From an uncultured Bacteroidales bacterium (GTDB taxonomy: Bacteria; Bacteroidota; Bacteroidia; Bacteroidales; Muribaculaceae): a stretch of 64,000 bases of DNA. Numbering within the stretch: position 1 is the first letter of the stretch; every line of letters begins with the position of its first letter. The notes under the pieces are model-generated. The model was not told where the DNA came from. It did not search any database and saw only the letters and a program-made list of their open reading frames with translations. The stretch lies in contig CAMWLW010000002.1 in the NCBI GenBank assembly GCA_947175245.1, positions 1 to 64,000 of the forward strand. The letters run 5' to 3'. The position numbers and the translations under genes were made by a program. This document shows positions 25,706 to 34,012 of this stretch, piece after piece.

Positions 25706-26392
25706 TTATTTGGTCTTGATACCGAGATTATTTAACCAACTCATAACGCTCTTTTGGGCCGAAACCTGATTTTCCTGGGCTACTTTGCCTTGGATTACAA
25801 GCCCTTTTTCTGTTAAGGTGTTAGCCCCTTTGCAGGCCGTGGCAATTTTGCGGTCGGTTCCACCCATGCCGCTGCCCTCGTGAGTGATGAAAGGTATGAC
25901 GGTCTTGTCGGTCCAGTTGTGCTTTTCGATGAACGTGTAAACACACATCGGCGGATTACCCCACCAGTTAGGGTAGCCGATGAAGACAATATCATAATCC
26001 TCTATAGGCACATCATCCTTTATCGCAGGTCGGGTATTCTTCTGAAGTTCTTGCTTGGCAAGCTCGATACACTCGTTGTAATCTGCGGGATAGCTCTTTT
26101 CGGGCACGATTTCAAAAATATCAGCTCCTGTAGCGTCGGCAATCATGTCGGCTATAATATGAGTATTGCCTTTTTTAATGTACCCGACGTTGTAGTTTTC
26201 ACCTGTATGTGAGAAGAATACAACAAGTTTCTTTGTATCTTCACCTAAATCGCTTTGCGATGATTTTTGTTCTGTATTCATTTCGATATTTGTATTATTT
26301 TCTTCTGCATTATTTGTATTTGCCCTGCATGAGTTCATGCCTAACAGTGAGCATAATCCTATGAGAAAGTGTTTTGTCAGTTGGTATTTCAT
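25706..26392 (-). CDS. Flavodoxin-domain lipoprotein
   Basis: 228 aa. The N-terminus MKYQLTKHFLIGLCSLLGMNSCR is a lipoprotein-type signal with Cys 22, followed by an Asn/Glu-rich linker. A flavodoxin domain starts near residue 55 (KLVVFFSHTGENYNVGYIKKGNT, with a phosphate-binding STGN-like loop), then YDIVFIGYPNWWGNPP and HEGSGMGGTDRKI, as in the flavodoxin_4 family. An exported flavodoxin is unusual but common in gut Bacteroidota clusters of this type. It is the first gene of the operon with its own promoter. Confidence 0.9.
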   Translation of the reverse strand: MKYQLTKHFLIGLCSLLGMNSCRANTNNAEENNTNIEMNTEQKSSQSDLGEDTKKLVVFFSHTGENYNVGYIKKGNTHIIADMIADATGADIFEIVPEKSYPADYNECIELAKQELQKNTRPAIKDDVPIEDYDIVFIGYPNWWGNPPMCVYTFIEKHNWTDKTVIPFITHEGSGMGGTDRKIATACKGANTLTEKGLVIQGKVAQENQVSAQKSVMSWLNNLGIKTK

Positions 26393-26419
26393 ATATTACC
26401 AATCAATTAGTTGATATTG

Positions 26420-26448
26420 CAAATTTAGTAAGCATATATGATATGCAA
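26420..26448 (-). promoter_or_regulatory. Promoter with internal inverted repeat upstream of flavodoxin gene
   Basis: On the minus strand a -33 TTG (26448-26446) and a -7 TAAATTTG (26427-26420) are 18 bp apart. Between them lies GCATAT-atg-ATATGC (26432-26446), a 6-bp inverted repeat that could be a regulator site. Which protein binds it is unknown. Confidence 0.5.
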
Positions 26449-26493
26449 CTTTCACAAAAGACGGTAAAATTTTCACAAATCCACTAAAAGATT

Positions 26494-26527
26494 CTGCCCC
26501 ATTTTCAATGTTTTGAAAATGAGGCAG
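26494..26527 (-). terminator. Terminator of folP-cdaA
   Basis: CTGCC(C)CATTTTCA pairs with TGAAAATG(A)GGCAG around a 6-nt loop; one mismatch interrupts the stem. On the minus strand it is followed by aatctttt. Confidence 0.65.
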
Positions 26528-26561
26528 TAGCAGAATATTTGGTTGATGAGTGTGGTGGTGG

Positions 26562-27329
26562 TCAGCAGAAGTCGCTGAGGCGTTGCTCGAGGTCGGTCGA
26601 GGTCAGGTCGGTTTCCAGCCGCCCGCGGTGGGCGATAGAGATTTTGCCGGTTTCCTCTGACACGACGATGGCAAGAGCATCGGTGCTTTGTGATATGCCG
26701 AGGGCCGAGCGGTGTCTGAGACCGAACGAGCGGGGCACGTCGGTGTCGTGGCTCACGGGCAGTATGCAGCCGGCAGCTTTCAGTCGACCGTCGGCTATGA
26801 TGAGTGCGCCGTCGTGCAGGGGCGAGTTCTTGAAGAATATGTTCTCGATGAGGCGCGAGTTGATGGCGGCGTCAATGCTGTCGCCCGTGTTCTCATAGTT
26901 GTCGAGCGGCATGTTGCCCTGTATCACAATCAGGGCACCCGTCTTGCTCTTGGCCATATTGCGGCACGCATAGACTATAGGCATGATGTGTTCCTGTGCC
27001 ACCTCTTTGCGGTCTACGTGTTTGTGATGGAACAGGCCGGTGAGGAATTTCCACCGTCGCTGTGAGCCGAGTTCCACAAGGAAGCGCTTGATCTGGTCCT
27101 GGAAAATAATCACGAGGATAAGCAGCCCTATGCTCATGAACTTGTTAAGTATGGTACCGATCAGTCGCATCTCGAGTATCTCGCTGGCGAGGCCCCACAC
27201 GACAATGAAGGCCATCACACCATAGAAGATGTTGATTGTGCCCGATTCCTTCATGATGCGGTACAGGTAGTAGAGCATCCAGGCGACGATGACGATGTCA
27301 AGTATATCTTTGAATCCGAAACTTTCCAT
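26562..27329 (-). CDS. cdaA: Diadenylate cyclase CdaA (c-di-AMP synthase)
   Basis: 255 aa. Three N-terminal transmembrane helices (about 8-78) are followed by the DAC domain. The catalytic motifs are intact: DGA in NSPLHDGALII (about 173-175) and RHR in GLRHRSALGIS (about 205-207). It joins two ATP into cyclic di-AMP at the inner membrane; c-di-AMP typically controls potassium uptake and cell-wall homeostasis. No CdaR/GlmM neighbour is seen, unlike Firmicutes. It is 20 nt downstream of folP in the same orientation. Confidence 0.95.
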   Translation of the reverse strand: MESFGFKDILDIVIVAWMLYYLYRIMKESGTINIFYGVMAFIVVWGLASEILEMRLIGTILNKFMSIGLLILVIIFQDQIKRFLVELGSQRRWKFLTGLFHHKHVDRKEVAQEHIMPIVYACRNMAKSKTGALIVIQGNMPLDNYENTGDSIDAAINSRLIENIFFKNSPLHDGALIIADGRLKAAGCILPVSHDTDVPRSFGLRHRSALGISQSTDALAIVVSEETGKISIAHRGRLETDLTSTDLEQRLSDFC

Positions 27330-27349
27330 TTGGGGCGGTGGGGGCTTGA

Positions 27350-28198
27350 TTATGAATATTGATTTGTGGTTAGGCCGGCGAGTGTGACAGCCTGGTGTGC
27401 GGCGGCCACATCGTGTACCCTCAGTATCGATGCTCCGTGGCTGAGGGCTATGGTGTTGAGCACAGTTGTGCCGTTAAGCGATTCATCGGGAGTGATGTCG
27501 AGACTCCTGTATATCATTGATTTGCGCGATATTCCCACGAGAATAGGTCGGCCGAGCGATTTGAACAATTCCAGCGAGCCGAGCATCTCGAAGTTTTGTG
27601 CCGTAGTCTTGCTGAAGCCGAAGCCCGGGTCGATAATGATGTCACCTGCCCCGGCGAGCGAGAAGCGAGCCAGCTGACGGCTCAGCCATTCGATCACATC
27701 ACATGTCACGTTGTCATATTCGGTGTGCTCTTGCATGTCGGCCGGGGTGCCGCGCATGTGCATCATGATGTAGGGCGCCCGGGTTGAGGCGACGACATCA
27801 ATCATCTTGTCGTCAAGCGTGCCGCCCGATATGTCGTTTATGATGTCGGCACCGAGTTGTGTCACTGCTTTTAGGGCGACGTCGGCACGGAATGTGTCGA
27901 CCGAGACGGGTATGTCGGCGTTGAGCCGGCGCACGGCCTCGATTCCTTGTTCAAGACGGCGCAATTCCTCATCGGCGTTCACTTCATCGGCCCCGGGGCG
28001 TGACGAGTAGCCGCCAACATCAATCATGTCGGCTCCTTCTTCAATAAGTCGGGCTGCCTGACGGTCAGTTGATTCGCAGTCAAAGGCTCGTGAGCCGCTG
28101 TAGAACGAGTCGGGCGTGACGTTGAGTATACCCATCACTGTCGGGCGTTCCCAGGTGATTAGTCTGCCTTTGATATTTATTGAAAATGGAGTGAACAT
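27350..28198 (-). CDS. folP: Dihydropteroate synthase
   Basis: 282 aa TIM barrel of folate synthesis, joining p-aminobenzoate to hydroxymethyl-dihydropterin diphosphate. Signatures seen: VMGILNVTPDSFYSG, MIDVGGYSSRPGA, PVSVDTFRADVA, INDISGG, DPGFGFSKT, and a closing RVHDV. The length is normal. It is the first gene of a pair with cdaA, the order seen in other Bacteroidota. Confidence 0.96.
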   Translation of the reverse strand: MFTPFSINIKGRLITWERPTVMGILNVTPDSFYSGSRAFDCESTDRQAARLIEEGADMIDVGGYSSRPGADEVNADEELRRLEQGIEAVRRLNADIPVSVDTFRADVALKAVTQLGADIINDISGGTLDDKMIDVVASTRAPYIMMHMRGTPADMQEHTEYDNVTCDVIEWLSRQLARFSLAGAGDIIIDPGFGFSKTTAQNFEMLGSLELFKSLGRPILVGISRKSMIYRSLDITPDESLNGTTVLNTIALSHGASILRVHDVAAAHQAVTLAGLTTNQYS

Positions 28199-28344
28199 GA
28201 TCGAACGAGGTATTCTGCCTCGCGAAGTTACGAAATTTCTGACATACGCGCTATCGTTAGGTTGAAAAATTCAACTTTGCTATTATGTGTTTGAATTTTT
28301 GAAAGTCTATATTCAAATATAACAGTAGTTTAACAAAATTTGTG

Positions 28345-28352
28345 TAACTTTG
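28345..28352 (+). promoter_or_regulatory. -7 box TAACTTTG close to the start of the Schlafen-type gene
   Basis: Exact consensus ending 8 nt before ATG 28361, so the transcript is expected to be leaderless or nearly so. It also shows that the track's TTG start at 28340 precedes transcription. Confidence 0.5.
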
Positions 28353-28360
28353 TAGTTGAA

Positions 28361-29818
28361 ATGACAAAGGATGAACTTGTAGCTAAGCTGCACGACATAG
28401 AATGGGAGGATTTTGAAGTCAAAACTGCGAAATCTGAGTTGCCGAAGAGTGTTTGGGAGAGCGTCAGCGCATTCTCTAATACCTCCGGCGGATGGATTGT
28501 GCTCGGTGTAAAGCAGTCCGGCAAGAAATTCGAAATTCAAGGTGTGGATAACATCGAAAAACTTGAACAGGATTTTCTTGGCACTCTGCGCTCTGAGAAA
28601 TTCAACCAAAGATTATCGGTTACCTCTAAGCAATACGACATCGATGGTAAAAAACTTCTCGCGTTCTATGTGCCTGAGGTTGACTTGAAGCCCGTTTATT
28701 TTGGCAGTCCCATAAATACGTTTATACGAATGGGTAGCGGTGATCAACGGGCAACCGAGGGCGAAATACGGGCAATGTTCCGCGATCAGTCCTTCGGCAA
28801 GAAAACCGAGGAGACTATACCCGATACCAGTATTGAAATGCTTAATCTCAATACGTTGAAAAGTTACAGGTATGCGCTTAGCCAGACTCAAAATCTTGTA
28901 AACCTTCGCGATGTGGATGATGCTGAGTTCTGCGAGCAGGTTAATATCACCCGAAATGGTTTGCTCACTTATGCCGGACTTTTGATGTTCGGCAAGGCTC
29001 CCTATGTGCTTCGCTATGTGCCGACATTCTGCGTCGACTACATTGAGATTCCGGGTCCGACAATTCAACAGGCCGAAGTAAGATACACCTACCGTATTCC
29101 AGAACAGGATAACATTTGGGAGTCTGTTCAGATTATCCTGCGTCGTTTCCGCACACTTGTTGATGCACCGATCTATATCAAGGACGATGGTTTTGCAACA
29201 ACTGACGAGAGCCAGTACAAAGTCCTCCGCGAGGCCCTCGCAAATATGGTCATGCACTGCGATCACTTCGATTCGTTGCGTTCATGTGTTCGTGTTTATA
29301 CCGACCATATCGAGTTCATGAACGGTGGAGCCTTTCCGCTCCCCGTCAAAGACATACTTGGTAGAATCTACTCCAAGCTCCGCAATCCGACCATTGCCAA
29401 GCTCTTTCGATTCGCAGGCATCGCCGAGAACGCCGGATATGGCATGAACAAACTCGCAAGCTGGGAGACACTTACCGGCACTCGCCCCACTATAGAGAGC
29501 GATCGAACCATCGCCACCGTCTCATTCCCCCTAAAATCCGCCATCCAAAGAAAGACCGAAGACAGCAATGTCCCTGTAATTGGGAATGATGCTAAAAATG
29601 ATGCTAAAAATGATGCTAAAAATGATGCTAAAAAGATCTCTCAGCGTCAGCGGAATATTCTTGAATTAATACAGGAGGATCCTACAGTTAGTCTTGATTC
29701 AATAGCTAAAGCAATCGGGGTTAGTGCTCCGACAATAGATCGTGAAATTGTTAAAATGTCACATCTCATAAAGCATATTGGTCCAAAGAAAGGCGGCCAT
29801 TGGGAATTTATTAGCTGA
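28361..29818 (+). CDS. Schlafen/AlbA_2-type ATP-binding protein with NDAK linker
   Basis: 485 aa from ATG 28361 (MTKDELVAKLHDIEWEDFEVKTAKSELP). The N-terminal AlbA_2/Schlafen domain (about 1-130) has the acidic FEVKTA motif and ISAFSNTSGGWIVLGV-like core (here VSAFSNTSGGWIVLGV). A C-terminal ATPase-like segment follows (REALANMVMHCDHF, GIAENAGYGMNKL). Four exact NDAK repeats (DNA 29585-29632) link it to a winged helix ending GPKKGGHWEFI. Family members are often regulators or defence-linked; the role here is unknown. A related protein lies at 60490-61998. Confidence 0.88.
   Translation: MTKDELVAKLHDIEWEDFEVKTAKSELPKSVWESVSAFSNTSGGWIVLGVKQSGKKFEIQGVDNIEKLEQDFLGTLRSEKFNQRLSVTSKQYDIDGKKLLAFYVPEVDLKPVYFGSPINTFIRMGSGDQRATEGEIRAMFRDQSFGKKTEETIPDTSIEMLNLNTLKSYRYALSQTQNLVNLRDVDDAEFCEQVNITRNGLLTYAGLLMFGKAPYVLRYVPTFCVDYIEIPGPTIQQAEVRYTYRIPEQDNIWESVQIILRRFRTLVDAPIYIKDDGFATTDESQYKVLREALANMVMHCDHFDSLRSCVRVYTDHIEFMNGGAFPLPVKDILGRIYSKLRNPTIAKLFRFAGIAENAGYGMNKLASWETLTGTRPTIESDRTIATVSFPLKSAIQRKTEDSNVPVIGNDAKNDAKNDAKNDAKKISQRQRNILELIQEDPTVSLDSIAKAIGVSAPTIDREIVKMSHLIKHIGPKKGGHWEFIS
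29585..29632 (+). repeat. Four exact 12-bp tandem repeats aatgatgctaaa
   Basis: The unit encodes Asn-Asp-Ala-Lys and lies in the linker between the ATPase part and the C-terminal winged helix. Copy-number change would lengthen or shorten the linker without a frameshift. Confidence 0.95.
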
Positions 29819-29827
29819 AAACTAAAT

Positions 29828-31903
29828 TTATCTGAGGATGGAGGTGGAGATGTTTTTCTCGTCGGTGAGCTCGCCGGTTGAGGCGGTTCGTTTGCCGTAG
29901 TTGAGGGTGTAGGTGATGCTCAGTGTCAGGCGTCGGTGAAATTCGGAGCCGAATTGCCGCACGGTGCTGTCATACCACCGGGAGGTCAGGCTGTCTTTGC
30001 TGATTTGCCACGATGCCCTGAACATATTGGCTGCCGACAGTTGTATGTTCCATCCGCCCGAGGCCCAGTTGATGCCGAGCGAGTAGCTCGATGGCATGGT
30101 GCGCAGATAGGCCGTCTCGCCGTCGACATAGCTGCCGGGTGAATCCCAATAAGCATTTATGGAGAAGTTGCCGAAATAGTAGTCGGCGTTTACGTCGGCC
30201 ATGAACGGGTAATGTTTGATAGCGTTGCTGCCGGTGGTGTGATAGAACAGTAACCTTGGAGCGACTGACAATGATAGCTTTGAGTCGAGTAGTTTTCGGG
30301 TGATGCGTATGCCGGCCTGTCCGTGGTTATAGTCACCGTCGTTGTGGTATTTTTTCAGCATCATTTTTTCGGGGCCGTCGGGAGTGTAGACTGCGATTTG
30401 TCGATTGGCGATGCAAAAGGCCGTCACGTAGGCTGTCATCTGCCAGTTGTTTGACGGCAGCCACGTGTAGCTGAAGCTGGCCGAGATATTGCGTGATGAC
30501 TTCAGGTCGGGATTACCGCTGATGTACATTAGCTCTGACTGCCTGATGATGTTCGGGTTCTTCATCGTGGCATCGGGCGAGAATGTGGCATATTGGAACC
30601 AAAGACCCAATCGGGTTTTAGTTGTCGGAGCATATCCAAGGTTTATATGGGTGAACGGGTATCGGTCGTGGATGGTCTTCCCGTTGATATTGTTTGACTC
30701 GAGTGCATAGCCGACATCGAGCGTGCCCGACAGTTTCTGACGGTTCAATGACATGCCGAGGCAGACGGCTGAAAATGTCTGACTGAAACGGTTGCGCGCA
30801 ACGCTTGTGCCCGTGTAGTCAATCAGCGTGTGGCCGCCGCCCGACAGTAGGTTGGCAAAAAGTGTGCAGTTCCCCGACAATGATTTGTTAACCTGGGCGT
30901 TCCCTCTCATAAACCAGGAATCTTCATCGGCGTGGTTCTCTATCATGGAGCTTTCAGTGGCATAATCGTTGACGGTGTTGTTGTTGAAAATTTGGGCACG
31001 GAAATTTACGTTGGCCGACCAACCGTTTTTGGCGGCGACATATAACTCGTTGTCCCACACGAGGGCATTGTTGGTTGACGGAGATTGAGACGAATAGTTC
31101 TGAGACGCGTAGAGGTCGGTGAAGTCAACGCGGCCGGCCGTGTTGAAGAGTGGAGAGTGGAGCCGATTAAACGAAATGAGGCTGCGCAGGGTCAGATTGT
31201 CGCCCTTATTCAGTGAAACCCGGCCGGCAGTATATAGCTCGCGCGAGTGCCGACGGGCCGACTCGATGTCGCTTGTGCGGCCTATGTCGCAGACAGGCAA
31301 CCTATAGGTCTCGGCACTGGCCGAGCCGACGTGCGAACTGTTGTCATATTGGCCTGATAGTATAAGGTCATATTCCACGATGCGATGTGCGAATTTAGAG
31401 TAGACCGCACCCTGGCCACTGCCGATAAAGAACCGCTCTTTGCCGTTCAATTTAGTGTAGCCGCCATAGGTGTATGTGCGTGTGATGAAGTTAACCACAT
31501 GAGCCGCGCGCATGAATCGCGGGTCGGCCGGGAAGTCGAGATATTCCACGCGCCTGACGTCGGCCGGATTGAGGCCGCTGACGTCCTCGTCGGTTGCAGG
31601 GTGGAAATTTATGAAGAGGTCGACCGGCTGTTGGGATGCGGTCTTGACCGACGAGGCCACGGGATTGACGCTGAGCTGGGGTATCTGCATGCGCGATAGT
31701 AGCGACAGTCCGTCCGATGCCTGTTCCTTTTGTCGGGAGGTGGGCAGGTAGACGGTTTGTGAGGCCTCAGTGCGCTGTGACGCAGCCACGACGGTTATCT
31801 GCCCAAGTTCTTTTGTCAACAGGGTGTCGCAATCAATCGACTGCCCGGCGGCTGAAAACGTCAGTGCCGCTAACTGGGCTGAAAGTAAGATGTACTGTTT
31901 CAT
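29828..31903 (-). CDS. Outer-membrane beta-barrel protein related to TonB-dependent receptors
   Basis: 691 aa with a signal peptide (MKQYILLSAQLAALTFSAAGQ). A short plug-like N-terminal region (DGLSLLSRMQIPQLSV, then DVRRVEYLDFPADPRF) is followed by a long barrel of paired strands, of the OMP_b-brl_3 type found in receptor-like proteins without a carboxypeptidase-like domain. Substrate unknown. Its first 37 codons and upstream region are duplicated at 33903-34071, next to a two-component system that may once have been directly divergent from it. It converges with the Schlafen-type gene. Confidence 0.88.
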   Translation of the reverse strand: MKQYILLSAQLAALTFSAAGQSIDCDTLLTKELGQITVVAASQRTEASQTVYLPTSRQKEQASDGLSLLSRMQIPQLSVNPVASSVKTASQQPVDLFINFHPATDEDVSGLNPADVRRVEYLDFPADPRFMRAAHVVNFITRTYTYGGYTKLNGKERFFIGSGQGAVYSKFAHRIVEYDLILSGQYDNSSHVGSASAETYRLPVCDIGRTSDIESARRHSRELYTAGRVSLNKGDNLTLRSLISFNRLHSPLFNTAGRVDFTDLYASQNYSSQSPSTNNALVWDNELYVAAKNGWSANVNFRAQIFNNNTVNDYATESSMIENHADEDSWFMRGNAQVNKSLSGNCTLFANLLSGGGHTLIDYTGTSVARNRFSQTFSAVCLGMSLNRQKLSGTLDVGYALESNNINGKTIHDRYPFTHINLGYAPTTKTRLGLWFQYATFSPDATMKNPNIIRQSELMYISGNPDLKSSRNISASFSYTWLPSNNWQMTAYVTAFCIANRQIAVYTPDGPEKMMLKKYHNDGDYNHGQAGIRITRKLLDSKLSLSVAPRLLFYHTTGSNAIKHYPFMADVNADYYFGNFSINAYWDSPGSYVDGETAYLRTMPSSYSLGINWASGGWNIQLSAANMFRASWQISKDSLTSRWYDSTVRQFGSEFHRRLTLSITYTLNYGKRTASTGELTDEKNISTSILR

Positions 31904-31962
31904 GCCGCGAAATTACTACCCTCAATCTTAACCAATCCTTATGTTGCCTTATTTAAACTTAA
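31794..31962. repeat. 169-bp direct repeat, copy A
   Basis: It covers the first codons and upstream region of the barrel gene. It aligns without gaps to 33903-34071 with six mismatches (about 96 percent identical by my count). The two copies flank the two-gene insert. Confidence 0.93.
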
Positions 31963-32041
31963 AACTCCCGAATAACAAGCTATAATAACTATCTTTTACC
32001 ATTGATTTGGGATTAGTAGGGTCGCAAATAGGGTCGCTGAT

Positions 32042-32088
32042 AATAAAAATGGAGGCTGCCCCGTAAACTTTAATTACGACACAGCCTC
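32042..32088 (-). terminator. Terminator of the inserted gene pair
   Basis: GAGGCTG/CAGCCTC outer stem and CGTAA/TTACG inner stem; on the minus strand it is followed by catttttatt. Two 9-bp direct repeats TAGGGTCGC (32017-32025, 32029-32037) lie just beyond it. Confidence 0.75.
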
Positions 32089-32115
32089 TTTAAAGCCATA
32101 TATGCCCAATAGATA

Positions 32116-32406
32116 CTAGTCTTTTTCTACGCTTTCGTTTTGCTTTCGGAAGTATTCCAACATTTCGTTTTCTAGTTCCTCTTTCTTTTTCTTCTTTAAA
32201 CCACGGTCAGCGAGGATAAGCCATCCCAAAGCACCTATTAAACCTGCGTATAGCGAAAAAGAATAAATATCTTCGCTACACTGATGAACGAAGTCAATCG
32301 GATTTACACTCAAAATAAACGGAAGGATTATGGCTAAAAGCCAAACAAGGCAAAAACCAAATAAAAAGCCGATAACGATTGCTTTAAGTATTTGAGATAG
32401 ATTCAT
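32116..32406 (-). CDS. Small membrane protein, partner of the inserted gene pair
   Basis: 96 aa with two predicted transmembrane helices (about 8-32 and 48-65) and a highly charged, Lys/Glu-rich C-terminal tail (KKKKKEELENEMLEYFRKQNESVEKD) that could form a coiled coil. No family is recognised. Its ATG overlaps the upstream gene's stop by four bases (ATGA), a sign of translational coupling. A terminator follows. The pair is AT-rich and bounded by 169-bp repeats. Confidence 0.7.
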   Translation of the reverse strand: MNLSQILKAIVIGFLFGFCLVWLLAIILPFILSVNPIDFVHQCSEDIYSFSLYAGLIGALGWLILADRGLKKKKKEELENEMLEYFRKQNESVEKD

Positions 32407-33608
32407 AATATTTCAAGTTTTCTTTTTAGTTGATTGATTATCTTTTGGTGGTTTTCCGTTCCGAGATTCTTCTCGGTCAGATGCTGGTTTAGAGGATTTC
32501 TGCCGATGATTATTCGTCCTTCTTCTTCAAGGCGAGTCCATGTCGGACCAAGCAACGCCTGCCATTTTTTGACCGCACGTGGTACGACAAAGATTGCGTT
32601 CTTGTAATCCGCTATATATCTTATCATCTTTTTAGCAAACATCTGAGAAGGCAGAATACAACCTTCCGGAAGATATTTTGCCTTTATTGATGCGTATGGG
32701 ATATGCTGGATTAGAGCCACGTTGGAGAATATTTGCTCCGAAGTCAAACCATCTTTCTTCCATTTTGAAAGGATGTCATACCAATACCAATCGCCAAGCA
32801 TATTAAAAGCGTCTTGATAGTTCGGGTGTCGGTTGGAAGGATTATCGACTTCTGGCATAAAATTCTTAACCCTCAATCTAAGGTTATCCCTCATAAAGTT
32901 CATTACCCCTTCTGCCAATTGCGGGTATCTCTGAAGTATTTTTGCGAAATATTCATTGACCCTCGTAATATGACCTGCGTTAAGGCTTAGGATAATAACC
33001 TTTGCTGACAAAGGATTACCTTGGAACGGATATGGAAGAGTATTCAGTATGAAGCGAGTGTCATCATTTGCTGATGAATTGAATTCATGGATGAATTTTT
33101 CGTCCCCAGGATAGATATACTCACGATTTTCGTTGAACAAAGCCTCATTCCCGTAGCACTCGTCCGCAACTGCATTCCAGTGATTGGCTTTCAATATATC
33201 CAAATCCGTAATTCTTGTGTCCTTATCAATGAGGTAATGTTCTGATCCGTCATGAGGAAGCACATATTGATACGCGAGAAGGTCAATCAAATCATTGACC
33301 ATTTCTTTCAAGGTGACATTTTCATATCGGTCGGTGATAGCGTCTGATGACCGTCCCGAAAGTTCTGACATAAGTGCTCCTATAGAATATTTTATCTCAA
33401 ATTCATGTATATAAGGATGTTTTCTAAGAATTTCTTTAACGTCTTGGAAAATATCGTAACCCATGCTGGTTACATATCCTATATCAAGCAGTTTTTGTCT
33501 TACTCCTATTGCGTTCCATTCATGAGCACCAGAGTCAAAATAGGTACGGATTGGCCGCGGTAATATTAGTTTTCCTCCAAGATAGTAATACGATGGAAAG
33601 TTTGTCAT
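32403..33608 (-). CDS. Hypothetical protein, possibly uracil-DNA-glycosylase-like fold
   Basis: 401 aa from ATG 33608 (MTNFPSYYYLGG); the track's GTG start adds 13 residues. AKVIILSLNAGH, then LIQHIPYAS and a late ILPSQMFAKKMIRY...NAIFVVPRAVKKWQ resemble the spacing of motifs in divergent uracil-DNA-glycosylase-like proteins, but catalytic residues cannot be confirmed. The fold call is tentative. The gene lies behind a promoter and structured leader element (33683-33861) and is coupled to a small membrane protein. AT-rich composition suggests transfer. Confidence 0.65.
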   Translation of the reverse strand: MTNFPSYYYLGGKLILPRPIRTYFDSGAHEWNAIGVRQKLLDIGYVTSMGYDIFQDVKEILRKHPYIHEFEIKYSIGALMSELSGRSSDAITDRYENVTLKEMVNDLIDLLAYQYVLPHDGSEHYLIDKDTRITDLDILKANHWNAVADECYGNEALFNENREYIYPGDEKFIHEFNSSANDDTRFILNTLPYPFQGNPLSAKVIILSLNAGHITRVNEYFAKILQRYPQLAEGVMNFMRDNLRLRVKNFMPEVDNPSNRHPNYQDAFNMLGDWYWYDILSKWKKDGLTSEQIFSNVALIQHIPYASIKAKYLPEGCILPSQMFAKKMIRYIADYKNAIFVVPRAVKKWQALLGPTWTRLEEEGRIIIGRNPLNQHLTEKNLGTENHQKIINQLKRKLEIL

Positions 33609-33666
33609 TGGCGAGTTTAGAGTTCCTTGTGTCAGCAACCGAAACACAGCAGATTACACATAGAAA

Positions 33667-33677
33667 ATGGGCTGCTC
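33667..33677 (-). other. Segment complementary to the apical loop of the leader element
   Basis: Read on the minus strand this is GAGCAGCCCAT, the exact 11-nt complement of ATGGGCTGCTC inside the apical part of the leader element (33735-33725). The pairing would form a pseudoknot, or an alternative hairpin followed by tttc. It lies between the element and the start codon at 33608. Confidence 0.5.
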
Positions 33678-33682
33678 CTATG

Positions 33683-33797
33683 CTACATTGAAGGCATCGC
33701 CAAACGCCCGAACTAATGCACAGAGAGCAGCCCATGATATATGAGCTGTTCAACTGCACCTCATTAGTTCTGATATATTGGCGATTTATCAATGTAG
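33683..33797 (-). ncRNA. Structured 5'-leader element, copy 1
   Basis: On the minus strand CTACATTGA/TCAATGTAG forms the outer stem, ATCGCCAA/TTGGCGAT the core, and AACTAATG/CATTAGTT the inner stem, separated by internal loops. The 20-nt strand GGGCGTTTGGCGATGCCTTC is identical to 55946-55965, where the outer and inner stems have different sequences but still pair. It begins about 28 nt after a predicted transcription start and ends 74 nt before the start codon at 33608. It may be a cis-regulatory RNA or a small RNA. Confidence 0.6.
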
Positions 33798-33808
33798 AGG
33801 CACTTCCT

Positions 33809-34012
33809 TTATTTTGTCACTCTTGACGGTACAAAATTACGCAATTTTCTGAAAATAACAAGTGTATAATCTATGGCAACCGCATCAAAATTTGGTCGGG
33901 TTGTTATCTGCTCAAGCTCTTTTGTCAACAGGGTGTCGCAATCAATCGACTGCCCGGCGGCTGAAAACGTCAGTGCCGCTAACTGGGCTGAAAGTAAGAT
34001 GGTATGTTTCAT
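33809..34012 (-). pseudogene. 5' stub of a duplicate of the barrel gene
   Basis: The first 37 codons (MKHTILLSAQLAALTFSAAGQSIDCDTLL and on) match the start of the gene at 29828-31903, then the reading frame passes into unrelated sequence and stops after 67 codons. The signal peptide remains but no barrel. It is a remnant left by duplication and replacement or by an insertion. A good promoter (33861-33832) lies inside the unrelated part. Confidence 0.8.
33832..33861 (-). promoter_or_regulatory. Promoter for structured leader and gene 33608, TTG-N19-TAATTTTG
   Basis: On the minus strand -33 TTG (33861-33859) and -7 TAATTTTG (33839-33832) are 19 bp apart. Transcription would start near 33825, giving a leader of roughly 215 nt that holds the structured element. 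Confidence 0.65.

Noticed and set aside
29585-29632. 12-bp tandem repeats as CRISPR or VNTR outside a gene
   Set aside because: They are wholly inside an open frame and encode NDAK.
32017-32037. Two 9-bp repeats TAGGGTCGC as a recombinase core site
   Set aside because: They are close to the insert's end, but no integrase gene is present and no second copy was found at the other boundary, so an attachment site is not supported.
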